Assembly: GCA_029339505.1 (NCBI GenBank)
Contig: JAQISU010000123.1
Coordinates: 2,633,001-2,697,000 of the forward strand
Origin: Unio delphinus
Taxonomy: Eukaryota; Mollusca; Bivalvia; Unionida; Unionidae
Reading direction: 5' to 3'
Length of the DNA: 64,000 nt
Below, in pieces: positions 22,996-33,924 of this stretch (positions are counted from its first letter, which is position 1; each line of letters starts with the position of its first letter). A model generated the notes under the pieces. It had not been told where the DNA came from. It made no database searches and saw only the letters and a program-made list of their open reading frames with translations. A program made the translations under genes and the position numbers.

Positions 22996-23312
22996 TGCTA
23001 TACCAGTCTCACAATTGTATATTATCCATAAGTTTAGTATGATTATTTAAGATGTGTCGTACATGTACCTTGTTTCCAATTATCACGTTGCCTCGAGACG
23101 GTCCCTCGTTGAAAGCACACGGCTTTGAATGAGATCGACCGACCGACTCTCATTTGATCCATTCTGATGATTATTTCAACTCATCTTTATGTTTCGAGTA
23201 ACTGTTAGTAACTTATGTATTACTATATGACGATATTTTATGATGTCTTAGCTGTTTACATTGTATTTTTAATCAAATAGTGCCTCCCAGAACGTGCTAT
23301 GCTACTTCGTAA

Positions 23313-23578
23313 TGACGTCGTTCCCAGTCTTTTCAAGTTGCTTGAGCGCGAGCTGGTAGCGTTTTCGTTTCTAACCAAAATCGGAGAATTTCGAATGTTT
23401 CGGTTGTTTGTCTATGTAAACATTAGAGGTCCTCCAAGGGTATAGAGAGTATAAAAAGGGCTCCTGTCATCGCAGACGAGAGAGATATAGAGCAAAAAGG
23501 GGTTAGATAGAGATTGAGACTGATTGCATTGAAATCGAACTGTTCTAAATTTCCTCAGTCATGAATAATTTTATACAG
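23313..23578 (+). promoter_or_regulatory. Candidate polymerase II promoter with possible first exon
   Basis: A full CRE-like palindrome core TGACGTC lies at 23313-23319, and a good TATA box TATAAAAAGG at 23450-23459. About 110 bp downstream is an ATG at 23561 that opens a five-codon frame running into CAG|GTAAAA at 23576-23584, a splice-donor-like junction. GC content is higher than around it. This could be the promoter and first exon of a host gene, or the U3/R region of an unrecognised LTR. No second exon is recognisable in the window. Initiation near 23480 is inferred from TATA spacing only. Confidence 0.4.
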
Positions 23579-23622
23579 GTAAAATCCCTCTACAAAAGTG
23601 ATATATTATTGAAATGACAAAA

Positions 23623-23822
23623 TTCGGATTTGTCCAGATTTTGATTTCTTCCAAATTTCGGATTAGCCCCAAAATTCGGACTTGTCCAGATTTTGACTTC
23701 TTCCAAATTTCGGATTAGCCCCAAAATTCGGATTTGTCCAGATTTTGATTTCTTCAAAATTTCGGATTAGCCCCAAAATTCGGATTTGTCCAGATTTTGA
23801 TTTTACACAAATTTCGGATATG
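23623..23822. repeat. 52-bp minisatellite, ~4 copies
   Basis: The unit is ATTCGGATTTGTCCAGATTT, then TGATTTCTTCCAAATTTCGG, then ATTAGCCCCAAA. It starts 45 bp after the candidate splice donor, so it would be intronic if that exon is real. Confidence 0.93.
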
Positions 23823-24345
23823 ATATTTACAATTTATTTATATAGTTTAGGTAATTAGGGTTAATACCTGTCTCCAATAAGATTCATCTTTGATGTTATA
23901 AAAGCATTAACTTTATTTTATAAAATCTTTATTTTATAAAATCTAGTTCATAAAACCTTGATTCTGAAATTGATGCTTTTTTAAAGATGGCTACAAACTT
24001 GTGTATTAAACAAGCCACATTGTTGGATATATTAAATGTATAGTCCTAAGGTATAATTACAATTGTGTATGTCAATGTACTTGTGATATTGTGAATATTT
24101 CATAAAAGCAAATAAGAGAGAAAACACAATAAAAAGTAAAACATAATTTATTTTGTATTTACTTGTCATAGATAGTACACAGTTCTTCATTCTCCTCTAT
24201 AAGCTCTTCTGTCGTTCTAATCTTTTATTGTACAGAAATATCAATGCAAACACCCCAATAAATTGGTTACATTTATTTCACCTCAAGCCAGTACCAGACG
24301 AACTCAGAATATGTTATGACTGAAAGAACCTTAGCAAACGGTCGT

Positions 24346-24349
<4 letters not shown>

Positions 24350-24383
<34 letters not shown>
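24350..24383. repeat. (TA)n microsatellite
   Basis: 34 bp of TA dinucleotides. Confidence 0.97.
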
Positions 24384-24386
<3 letters not shown>

Positions 24387-24759
24387 GAAACGAAGTTTGT
24401 GGAAAACAGTGCCCATCACTGAAGTTATGCTATGTCTTGTAATTTAGAAAGAAAAAAGAACGTAGTGCAAACATTATGACGTATACAGTACAGTGAAGAT
24501 CGTAAGCCAAAACAACATAGCAAATCATATAAGTTCATCTGCATGCAAATTGAATGGCAATATTACGATACGTGATCGTTTGATTAATATTTCTTTCAGG
24601 TTAATTAATTAATTTTACACCCATTTACTTGTTTAGGTATCTATGTATACAACATTCAACATTAAAATAAGTATAATTTATTGTTAAAGTTCTTATACCC
24701 TTAAAGTCAGTTTTAGTTTTAAAAATTATTATTATCGAAGTAAACAGGATTAATACTTG

Positions 24760-25015
24760 TAATATGGCTAACAGTTATTAAATATCAAAACATTTAATTA
24801 TGTTACCACTTATTAAATTTAAAGACATGTAATTATGTTATCACTTAAAATAATTTGAAGATCTCTAATTAAGCTTTCATTTATTAAATAATATGACATG
24901 TAATTATGTTATCACTAATTAGATGTTAAGACCTGCACTAATGTCATCACTTATAAATATTAAGACGTATAATTATGGAATTAATTACTAAAAGATAGTA
25001 ATATCATATCACTAA
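24760..25015. repeat. Degenerate ~45-bp AT-rich tandem repeat, ~5 units
   Basis: Units share GACATGTAATTATGTTATCA followed by CTTATTAAAT-like sequence, with strong divergence. The stretch 23823-24759 to its left has no recognisable gene. Confidence 0.7.
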
Positions 25016-25285
25016 TTTGTTTTGGTTTTTGTGTCTACGTGAGTGACTGATCAGGCCAATTTGTGCTCTAAACAGGAAATGCCCCTTGTGTTTGCTGGAT
25101 CAGTAGAGGACGTGCTGTTCTTCCGATATCAAACGTTGTTCACGTTTCTGCACTGCGTCTGCAGCTCTCTACTCTATAGACAGGCCCCAGGTCAGAATAT
25201 CTGTAGATTCCGATGCATGTCCTCCAATCAAAATATCTAGTCCTAGTCTCAAGTGTTGACGAGACTCCGACAAGTGAAGGCCTTT

Positions 25286-25470
25286 ATATTGTTTGCACCA
25301 TGTCAGCTCCATGAGTAATGCCAGGAGGAGAATGTCAACCTGTACACATCATTCATCGACTTGAAAAACGCATTTGACACAGTCAGCCGTGGATGGCTTT
25401 GAAAGACGATGTCAACATTTGGTTGGCAAAGAAATAAAGGTTCGACATTACCATAATGTTTCTCAGTGAC
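25286..25470 (+). pseudogene. Non-LTR retrotransposon (LINE) reverse transcriptase fragment
   Basis: One frame reads ILFAPCQLHE, a TAA at 25316-25318, then CQEENVNLYTSFIDLKNAFD and TVSRGWL, then a TGA at 25400-25402. This is the region around reverse-transcriptase motif A; FIDLKNAFDTVS carries the first catalytic Asp and the AFD signature. Similarity fades after about 25470. Only some 50 codons of a protein that is normally near 1000 residues remain, so this is a dead fragment. The exact LINE clade cannot be fixed from this piece. Confidence 0.75.
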
Positions 25471-26167
25471 ACATCTAAATACATTTTAAAAAATTCTTCT
25501 GTTCAGGGTTGAACACATCTCAAAAGGAACAATAAGTCAATTAAAGATGTTATTCCGTCTTACGACACCAGGGTAATTTCGGCCTTTTCAAGTTCTTGCG
25601 AAAAAATACCAATTGCCGAACTACTTCTGTTTGTTATTGTCCCTTCGCTCTCAGATTTCGTTCTATCTCTGAATGCTGCTTGCAATGTATTGGAAAGAGT
25701 TGTGATTGTGTCATCCCTTACAGACATGGTATGAATTATCTTTTTATCTTCATCTATGCTGAATGTGTTTGCCATAGCCTCTCTATCGAAGCGAATTTGT
25801 CTTCAGTAAACGATTCCTTCTCTAGATGACGCTTAACGATTCCTTCTCCAGATGACGCAATTGACTGTTGAAATGTTCCCTCGCTTCTGTTTTTAATTTC
25901 CTACCTTGCATTCCTTAGTCAAATATCATTGTCGAAGGAAGTTTTTATTTCTGTTTCCGGTTTCATCAAGCTGTCTTGATTCTGAGTGCTACTCCATGAC
26001 GTTTACCACCGCTGCCATCACTTTTTTTTTGTCCTGTTACCAGACGTGTCTCATTCTCAAATTCTTTGGACAGATATTCTTTGTTGGAAGCAAACACTGC
26101 TTAATCCGTCGATGGACTGATAATCTAGAATGTAACAGATTTCGGAGCCAGCGGAATTTAAAATATC
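25471..26167. other. No confident gene
   Basis: A minus-strand frame of 71 codons (25775-25560) and a plus-strand frame (25596-25829) overlap. The minus one (with RDDTITTLSNTLQAAFRDRT) looks slightly more protein-like but has no recognisable domain. A 26-bp direct repeat AACGATTCCTTCTCnAGATGACGC occurs twice at about 25809-25856. Confidence 0.4.
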
Positions 26168-26350
26168 TCCAGCACATGGCAATATAGTAATGCTGCAACA
26201 TGGCGACAGTAAGTGTCAATATAGTAATGCTGCAACATGGTTACAGTAAGTGTCAATATAGTAATGCTGCAACATGGTTACAGTAAGTGTCAATATTGTA
26301 ATGCTGCAACATGGCGACAGTTAGTGTCAATATAGTAATGCTGCGACATG
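26168..26350. repeat. 37-bp minisatellite, ~5 copies
   Basis: The unit is AATATAGTAATGCTGCAACA followed by TGGTTACAGTAAGTGTC; some copies have TGGCGACAG. Confidence 0.93.
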
Positions 26351-26392
26351 GTATATTTTGGGAATAGAAAATAAAAGTAATGTTGCAACATG

Positions 26393-26535
26393 CTATAACA
26401 ATCTAGGAGTTGACAATGTATGTAATTCTACACCGTGCTATAACAATCTGGGAGTTGACAATGTATGTAATTCTACACCGTGCTATAACAATCTGGGAGT
26501 TGACAATGTATGTAATTCTACACCATGGTATAACA
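26393..26535. repeat. 45-bp minisatellite, ~3 copies
   Basis: The unit is TGCTATAACAATCTGGGAGT, then TGACAATGTATGTAATTCTA, then CACCG. It is 15 codons long, so a plus frame stays open (CYNNLGVDNVCNSTP repeats), but there is no protein-like flank. It may have grown from the adjacent 37-bp family, which shares a TGCnnCAACATG-like segment. Confidence 0.93.
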
Positions 26536-26829
26536 ATCGGGTAAATATAAATAATGCTGCAGCAGAGAATGTAGTACTGATGCAACACTATTTTTGGGGC
26601 AGTAGAAAGTGTAAATAATTATGCAATATGGTATACTTTGGGAGCAGCAAATGATGCACCGTGATATAAAAATTTGCAGATTAAAGAACGTGCTTGGTGG
26701 CATTATCCAGTTGCAAACGTTATAGAAAATCTTCCAATTTATCTGCATTTTCTAAGTCCAAAATGTTGAGTACCCGATTATTTGCTTCGAAAGATACGAA
26801 AAGGATTTTAAATAGCGTTTAAATCTGAC

Positions 26830-26985
26830 AAGATTCCATAAAGCTTAATTTAACACCAGGAGACCAAGCAAAGAGTCCAAAAAGCTTTTCTAATCCCAGC
26901 AGACCAAGCAAAGAACCCAAAAGGCTTAATTTACGAAACGAAACAAAGAGAGTAAAATCTAAGAATCTAAAAAGCTTTATTTAAT
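26830..26985. repeat. Degenerate ~47-bp tandem repeat, ~3 units
   Basis: Units contain AGACCAAGCAAAGAGTCCAA and AAAGCTTAATTTAACACCAG variants. Confidence 0.65.
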
Positions 26986-27425
26986 ACGAGGAAACGCAGC
27001 GACGGTTCACTAGTTTCAAGACAGCTGTCCGCTAAGTGCATTTTATTTTACCACATACATACTTTAGATAATTCTTGAAATGGAACATTTCATAATCGAA
27101 TACAAAACAAGAGTTTTCTATTCTACAAATAACGTTTAAAAATGTGTTGAGTTGCTGAATTCATAACTACCATCTCATTTTCTATTAGTATATGCAATAA
27201 TAATGATAAACATTTTACTTTTCTGTTCTTGAAACAGAATCAGTAGCAGTATGGAGAAGTCGATCTGACACATTGCTCAAGCCACAAGAAGAAGAATTCA
27301 AGACTTGTTTTGTTATGCGAAAATTTATATTAATTAGCTCGATGTGACAGATGGATACAAGCAAATACAAAATGAAGAATTCAGACAAAGAACATGTCCA
27401 AGTTTACAGCCAGTAAAATACTCGG

Positions 27426-28222
27426 TGTTATGTGCTTAGGCTCAAATAAACAGTAACATAGAAAAAGTGAAAATAACACGCTTGTAAAAACTTAATAAAC
27501 AATTTATTGAGTACAAATATTTTTTCAGAAAAGAAAAATAAACTTACGGTTTTAAGAATCAATTCCAAAGTTAATCCAAAAAAATTCAAAATATTATCCA
27601 CTAGAGAAATGGCAAAAGTCATGGTAATAAAATGTCCAAATAGTTCTAAGTTCGAATTCCAGCGAAGTATCCAAGATGGAATACGATGTCACTTGATTAG
27701 TCAATTCTTGTTAATAAAATCTCTATAAGCACAACTCTTTCCCAGATAAATAATAAAATAATTCCTCTTGATCCAAACGAATTGACACAATTTCCAGTAC
27801 AAGGTATTTATAATAACTCAAAAAAGACACAGCTTAATATTCTAACAGCCCAATTTTCTACTGAATAACTCGCTCCCAAAATATAGTTTATATATCTGTT
27901 TTTTTTTTTTACATAAACAAGGGGTCACGTGATCTTCTAGAAACTATCAGAACAATTTTACGTTCAAGAAATCATGTAAACAGCGTATGACCCAACTAAA
28001 AAATAGAAAGATATTTATACAAAAGCTCCATTTTGTCCTTGGAACCAACTAATCATTTTAAAAGCTTGTTTACAACTCTGAAATCAGGTCAGAATGAGGT
28101 CAGCACCTGGTGTTAACTCTGTAAAGTGCAGGTCACCCCTCCCCTTCAATGAACGAATCTTAAAACTTAAAATGCCAAATTTGAATCTAACAAACAGACA
28201 ATAAAAATAAATATACGTAACA
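27426..28222 (-). mobile_element. Solo LTR, copy B (797 bp), with 4-bp target-site duplication
   Basis: Read on the minus strand it begins TGTTACGTATATTT at 28222 and ends CACATAACA at 27426. The plus-strand flanks carry TCGG on both sides (27422-27425 and 28223-28226), a perfect 4-bp target duplication. It aligns along its whole length with copy A at 17375-18196 in the opposite orientation, including the AACCGTAAGTTTATTT splice-donor-like segment and the AATAAATTGTTTATTA region near 27500. Divergence from copy A is high, about a quarter of positions by eye, so both are old. No internal element sequence is attached. Confidence 0.87.
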
Positions 28223-28226
28223 TCGG

Positions 28227-30174
28227 AAAAAGTCGGGTGTTCAGTAATGATTGTGTTTGACTGATGCAGAGACCAAGGTCTTCTGATGTGCAAATGCGCT
28301 AATCCAGAAAGCTTAAAGGAGAGAAAGGAACATGTTTTATAATTTTTTGTTCTCAATTAAGCTGTTAAATTAGGAACTATTCCCCGCCATAGATATTAGT
28401 CTGATAATCGGATTTTAACTAACATAATTATAAAAGTCCCCTAATTTAACAATTTATGAAGTAAAGACCTTTTCTATATCTCAGTTTCGACAATGAACAT
28501 TTTAGATAATCACTGAGGTACGGAACAAGTATTATATTTCCTCACGAGAATAAGTGTTCCACTGCTTTGTACATTAAATGCACCAGCAGATCATACCATG
28601 TTTTTAAAAAAAGAAAAGAAGACAACTAATTCACAATGATGTAAGGGTGGTCACACTCAAGAATTCATTTAAACTGCATGCTATCTTTCAATCATTGTTT
28701 TATTTTCTTTCGTCAGGAAGTGACAATCCATTATCTATAAACTGCCCATGTATATGAGTTTGGCCATTCTCATGAGATCTGGTAAATTTGCGTAATACGA
28801 ACTATTTAAAAAATAAATAAAGATTTGATCCATGATTCAACTAAATGGGTATGAGTCCTGTCGATAAGCTGTTTGTTGAATCACACATGATTGCTTATTG
28901 ATATAATTATTATTATTTTTGTTGGGGGGGGGGGGGAGAGCGAATATTGTAGCGTTCAGCTATAAAGTTATACGGATGCAGGCTAAAACATGTTTAGAGG
29001 TGAAATCCCTCTTGCCCGTGCGCGTTCGCCCAAGATGGATACATATATGTTTGTATAGCTCTCATGCGAATAAAATTATCTATCATACAAATTCAATAAA
29101 GACAAATGAGTACAGACAACAATTTTAATCGTACGGTGGAAAATAAATATGATTTCCGGTATACATCTGCATATATGCATGTTTGCAAAGATGCAGATAA
29201 ATTTGATACACTTTATGGTATTTGGTAATAGCCACATCTAATGCGACATTAAAAATGGCCACATACAGAGGTTTGTACTATTCCACGCTAATTTAAAAGT
29301 CGCCCAAAACAGGGTTTGATCTTCCTCGGACTCTATTTAATAGACCTGTATGCCGTCTTTTCTCAAAGTCATAAACATTACGGTAACAAATACAGCGTGA
29401 TGATATGCCCAGTCTCCTAATATAATTGTCACAATTTGATATTACTGACCCAGCCGAATAACCCAAGAAACGGACAAGCGCTTAATGCTTAATATGGATC
29501 GATTAATTAAAAAGAGACCGTTATTCCACGACAAGTTACGAAACAACGGTTCAAAACGTGTATCTTAGTGTTGTCTGCAAGAAAGTACATATAAATATGT
29601 AAATCTCAACTATCTCTCTCTCACACGTATCGTTTTTGACTTAAGTTCAAACAGTAATTTACTTAAATTATATATCTGTAGGCCTATAGCTTGTTTCTTG
29701 CTTTCAATTAATGATTGTACCAGTTGACTGATACCCATAATTCATTTGGAACCGGTCCCTGTTGGTTAAACTGAACATATTCCTAATACCCATTGGGTAA
29801 TCAACTATAAAGATCTCTGCCAACTTTGCTGACAGTAGTACTAAAAGCACAGGTTTGAGAATGCAGAGTAAGGAATATTCCCTCAGCCACAGCTTAGTAG
29901 TAATAATAATAAAGCGCAAGAATGTTATGGTCTTATTTGGACCAGTCAAATTCACATAAAGTGATATTTTAAAATCCTTATATATAAACAAATACTAAAC
30001 TGTATACATTGTACGTAAAGTGTATCAACTATGTGAGAAACCTTTTATGTAAAGATACGGTGAAACAAATATTCTTCTAATATTTTATTTCACTAACCTT
30101 CTCTGGCCAATGTTCAATATTGACCACAGAAATGTATTTATTCTCATTCTTCATTTCGCACATATGTTGCGGGT
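28227..30174. other. No gene seen
   Basis: AT-rich unique sequence with a poly-G run at 28923-28936. The 95-codon minus frame at 29991-29704 overlaps a dispersed repeat and has no recognisable domain. Confidence 0.5.
29880..29972 (-). repeat. Dispersed ~90-bp repeat, copy 1
   Basis: Minus-strand sequence begins ATATCACTTTATGTGA and continues with ACTGGTCCAAATAAGACC. It aligns at roughly 70% with 62283-62374. Family unknown. Confidence 0.65.
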
Positions 30175-30280
30175 TTGTTGCTGAGAACATATAATTTCCA
30201 CTTTTTGTAAACATCAGTACTTATTTCTGTTACCAGACATAGAAATTCCCCTCTTTGTGCCAAACATCATTACTTATGTA
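30175..30280. repeat. 53-bp minisatellite, left part (2 copies)
   Basis: Two units with CCAAACATCATTACTTAT and AACATA-AAATTCCCC-type segments match the larger array at 31198-31620. The LINE at 30281-31197 separates the two parts. Confidence 0.85.
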
Positions 30281-31197
30281 AACAACTGCAGATGAATGAT
30301 GATAAAAATGAGGCCATTCTGATCACACCACAAAGACTTTCTCATTCAAAACCTTTACCTCAAACAATAAATATTAGCAACACCAACATTAAATTCACGC
30401 AGTCAGTACGAAACCTAGGTATTAATCTAGACAGTACTCTCACATTGCACCAACATGTCATGAACATCTGCAAGGCTGCATATCTAGAGTTGAGACGCAT
30501 CAGCTCCATTCACAATATCTTTCAGCTGATGCCACTAAAACACTTGTGTGTTCATTAGTACTTTCAAGACTGGACTATTGTAACTCAATGCTGTCCGGTT
30601 CGTCTCAATATCTACTCCAGAAACTTCAAAAAGTTCAAATTACAGCTGCTCGGATTATTTTTAAAAGTACCACGATCCGAGCACACCTCCCTGCTGCTTT
30701 GTACCCTACACTGGCTATCCATTCGATCCAGAATGAAATAAAAAATTTGTTCTCTGTGCTACGTTTCACTGACGGACTCCAGTCACACATACCTATCCGG
30801 CCTCACCCACGTGTACACACCAGCAAGATACTTACGATCCTCTTCTGACAATCGTATATTCATTATTCCCGCGTTGAAAATGAAGTCATATGGAGAACGT
30901 TCTTTTGCATACCAGGTCCCAGCAACGTGGAATGAAACTTGTCTATTGAAATTAGACACAAAGACACAGTGATCCCTTTCAAGAGTGCTAATAAAACTCA
31001 CCTTTTTCAACTACAAGAACAAACTTAATGACCTAACAATGTTTCCTACCTTAAATATTTTCAGCAATTTTTTGTTTTCCAATTTTATGGTGGCTGTATT
31101 TTAATTTCTTTTTATTCATCATTATAGATGTCGTAAAGCGCTTAGAGCTTCTACAGATTAGGCGCTATGCAAAGTCCTCATTATTATTATTATTTTC
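30281..31197 (+). pseudogene. 5'-truncated CR1/L2-like LINE (RT C-terminus and 3' end)
   Basis: The element begins inside the reverse-transcriptase gene (LQMNDDKNEAILIT, 30285-30325). It continues with VRNLGINLD (about 30410) and, after a frameshift near 30545, LVLSRLDYCNSMLSGSSQYL and LQKLQKVQITAARIIF. A further frame change and an internal stop precede a weak 'AYQVPATWNET' segment (about 30908-30945). These are the usual landmarks of the thumb/C-terminal region of CR1/Jockey-superfamily reverse transcriptases. The 3' end has the structured GTAAAGCGCTTAGAGC ... GGCGCTATGCAAA hairpin-like motif and finishes in (ATT)n at 31179-31194, as in CR1/L2 elements. It sits inside one unit of a 53-bp minisatellite. 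It is not functional. Confidence 0.85.
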
Positions 31198-31620
31198 ATT
31201 ATCGGACATACAAATTCGCCTTTTTGTGCCAAACATCATTACTTATATCCGTTACAGGACATACAAATTCCCAATTGGTGCCAAACATCATTACTTATAT
31301 ATGTTACAGAACATACAACATTCCCATTTTTGTACCAAGCATCAATACTTATTTCCGTTACAGAACATACGAATTCCCATTTTTATACCAAACATCATTG
31401 CTTATTTCCGTTATAGAACATACAAATTCCCCTTTTAATACCAAACATCATATCTTATTACCGTTACAGAACATACAAATTCCCTTTTTAGTATCAAACA
31501 TCATTGTTTATTTCTGTTACAGAGCATACAAATTCCTTTTTTAGTATCAAACATCATTACTTATTGCCGTTACAGAACGCACAAAATTTTCCTTTTGGTA
31601 CCAAACATCATTACATTTTT
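31198..31620. repeat. 53-bp minisatellite, right part (~8 copies)
   Basis: The unit is GTTACAGAACATACAAATTC, then CCCTTTTAATACCAAACATC, then ATTACTTATTTCC. It continues the array begun at 30175 and is interrupted by the LINE. Confidence 0.93.
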
Positions 31621-32297
31621 TAATATATCTAGGCTGTATGCATATTCATAACTCTTGAGCTGTAGATAACATCACCACCCTACAAGTAGGTCATATTATA
31701 ATGGATATTCCCTCGCTCGAATACACCCTCCAGTTTCGTTTTATTTTGGGTTACCTATCCCAATAATGTACTCCGTTTCCTTAACTCACTCAATAAACAC
31801 CAAACTCTGTAATATCCGCGATTTTCAAAGTTCTTATCACTCATCTGGCTATGCCAGTATTAACATTAATTAATATTATAAAGTGCCACGATTTAAATTT
31901 GTTCTTTGATATCAGTGAATAGAGTCTGAATCACAGTTTATTGTATTTATAATTTAAAAAAATCTAACTACTTCACAGAGAACAGGGACTATTTGAATTT
32001 GAATACATGCTTGTCTCTACATTTGAACTAGAATTTAACAATGACACGAGTCATAAAAACGTATTTACAATTCCAATACAGATGAAATATTTCTTGTGAT
32101 TAGCTTTTACATGGACGTATGTGGCTCTGATGTCATCTATTTACTAAAATGAGCAATTTTGCTGCATGCAAATCTTTTAGGAATAAACTTGCGTACACTT
32201 TAGACACATACATGAAATTGGTGAGAGCCGTACCTAGCACGAAATTCAAAATGGCCGCAGGATTGAGGGCTGTGCTATTGCACGTGTATTTACTAAA
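31621..32297. other. No gene seen; possibly SINE body at the right side
   Basis: Unique AT-rich sequence. The part from about 32218 (GAGAGCCGTACCTAGCACGA) to 32297 may be the body of the tRNA-headed element that follows, but it does not match the body of the SINE at 58.5 kb. Confidence 0.4.
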
Positions 32298-32393
32298 ATT
32301 TTTGTAAATCTTTGGTATGACTCAGCTTGGGATCGAAACTACGACCTCCCGCACCCGAGGCGGACGATCTAACCACTAGGTTACCGGAGGGGT
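32298..32393 (-). mobile_element. SINE tRNA-derived head, second SINE type
   Basis: On the minus strand the sequence CCGGTAACCTAGTGGTTAGA begins a tRNA-like head with an A-box-like segment (TAACCTAGTGG) and a B-box-like GTTTCGATCCC. It closely matches the head of the element at 58541-58941 up to the AAAGATTTACAAAAATTT segment and then diverges, so the body differs or is lost. Confidence 0.75.
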
Positions 32394-32404
32394 CTAAATG
32401 CATT

Positions 32405-33850
32405 ATGTACTATTGTCACCCAATAATTATTATAAAGACAGTGTGTACTATTGTCACCCTATAATTATTATATAGCCATTGTTTACTACTGGCACCCAGT
32501 CATTATTATAAAGACATTGTGTACTACTGTCACCATTGTTTACTATTGGCACCCAGTCATTATTAGAAAGACATTGTGTAATACTGTCACCCTATAATTA
32601 TTATATAAGCATTGTTTACTATTGGCACCCACTCAATATTATAAAGACATTGTATAATACTGTCACCCTATAATTATTATATAGGCATTGTTTACTATTG
32701 GCACCCAGTCATTATTATAAAGACATTGTGTACTACTGTTACCCTATAATTATTATATAAGCATTGTTTACTATTGACAGCCAGTCATTATTATAAAGGT
32801 ATTGTGTGCTACTGGCTCCCAATCAATACTATAAAGACAATGTGTTTTATTGTCATCCGATAATTATTATCAAGACAGTGTGTACTATTGGAAGTTCAAT
32901 AATTATTATAAAGACAGTGTGTACTATTGGTAGCCCAATAGTTATTATAAAGACAATGTGTACTATTGTCACCCGATAATTATTATCAAGACAGTGTGTA
33001 CTATTGGAAGTTCAATAATTATTATAAAGACAGTGTGTACTATTGGTAGCCCAATAATTATTATAATGACAGTGTGTACTATTAGTAGCCCAATCATTAT
33101 TATAAAGACAGTGTGTACTATTGGCAGCCCAATAATTATTATAATGACAGTGTGTACTATTAGTAGCCCAATCATTATTATAATGACAATGCGTACTATT
33201 GTCACCCAATAATTATTTTCAAGACAGTTTGTAATATTGATAGCCCAAAAATTATTATAAAGACAATGCGTACTATTGGCAGCCGGTCATTATTATAAAG
33301 GCATAGTGAAATACTGACAGCCATTAATTATTATAAAGACATTGTGTACTATTAGTAGCCCAATCTTTATTATAAAGACATTGTGCAGTATTGGTAGCCC
33401 AATAATTATGATAAAGACAATGTGTACTCTAGGCATTGTGTATTATTAGCATCCATTCATTAGTATAAAGACATTGTGTACTATTTGTAGCCCAATCATT
33501 ATTATAAAGACATGGTGTAGTCTAGGCAGCCCAATCATTATTTTAAAGGAATTGTGTACTTTTGGCAGCCGGTCATTTTTAAAACACATTTTTTACTATT
33601 CTCAGCCAATCATTATTACATACACTGTGTAATATTGGCACCCATTCATTGTTATAAAGGTCTTGCGTTATATTGTTATCCCAATCATTATTAGGCATTG
33701 CGTATTATTGGTAGCGCAATCATTATTATAATTATAACGACATTGTTTACTACTGACAGCCCAATAATTACAATGAAGACATTGTGCACTATTGGCAACC
33801 GGTAACTATTATAAGGTATTGTTTAGTACTGGCAGCTAATCATAAAAAAA
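32405..33850. repeat. 39-bp minisatellite, ~36 copies
   Basis: The unit is CCCAATCATTATTATAAAGA followed by CATTGTGTACTATTGGCAG. Copies are strongly diverged at both ends. In the middle, 32855-33190, a block of about two to four units is repeated almost exactly. 39 is a multiple of three, which keeps frames open over 32958-33212 on both strands. Confidence 0.93.
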
Positions 33851-33924
33851 TAACATTTTCTTAAATACTTGTTTAGAAAATTTCCTAGATAAAGTAACGT
33901 ATTACTAAAATGTTATTTAGGCAC

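Noticed and set aside
23080..23160. tRNA-like gene candidate
   Set aside because: No convincing A and B boxes and no cloverleaf pairing visible by eye.
23205..24349. LTR bounded by TGTTAGTAAC and CGTAACA around the promoter-like region
   Set aside because: No matching target-site duplication was found at these limits and no second copy is in the window.
25560..25829. Overlapping 71- and 77-codon frames
   Set aside because: No domain, no splice or promoter context; coding status cannot be supported.
32958..33212. 84-codon plus and 78-codon minus frames with IIIIKTVCTIGS periods
   Set aside because: They come from the 39-bp period and have no protein-like flank.
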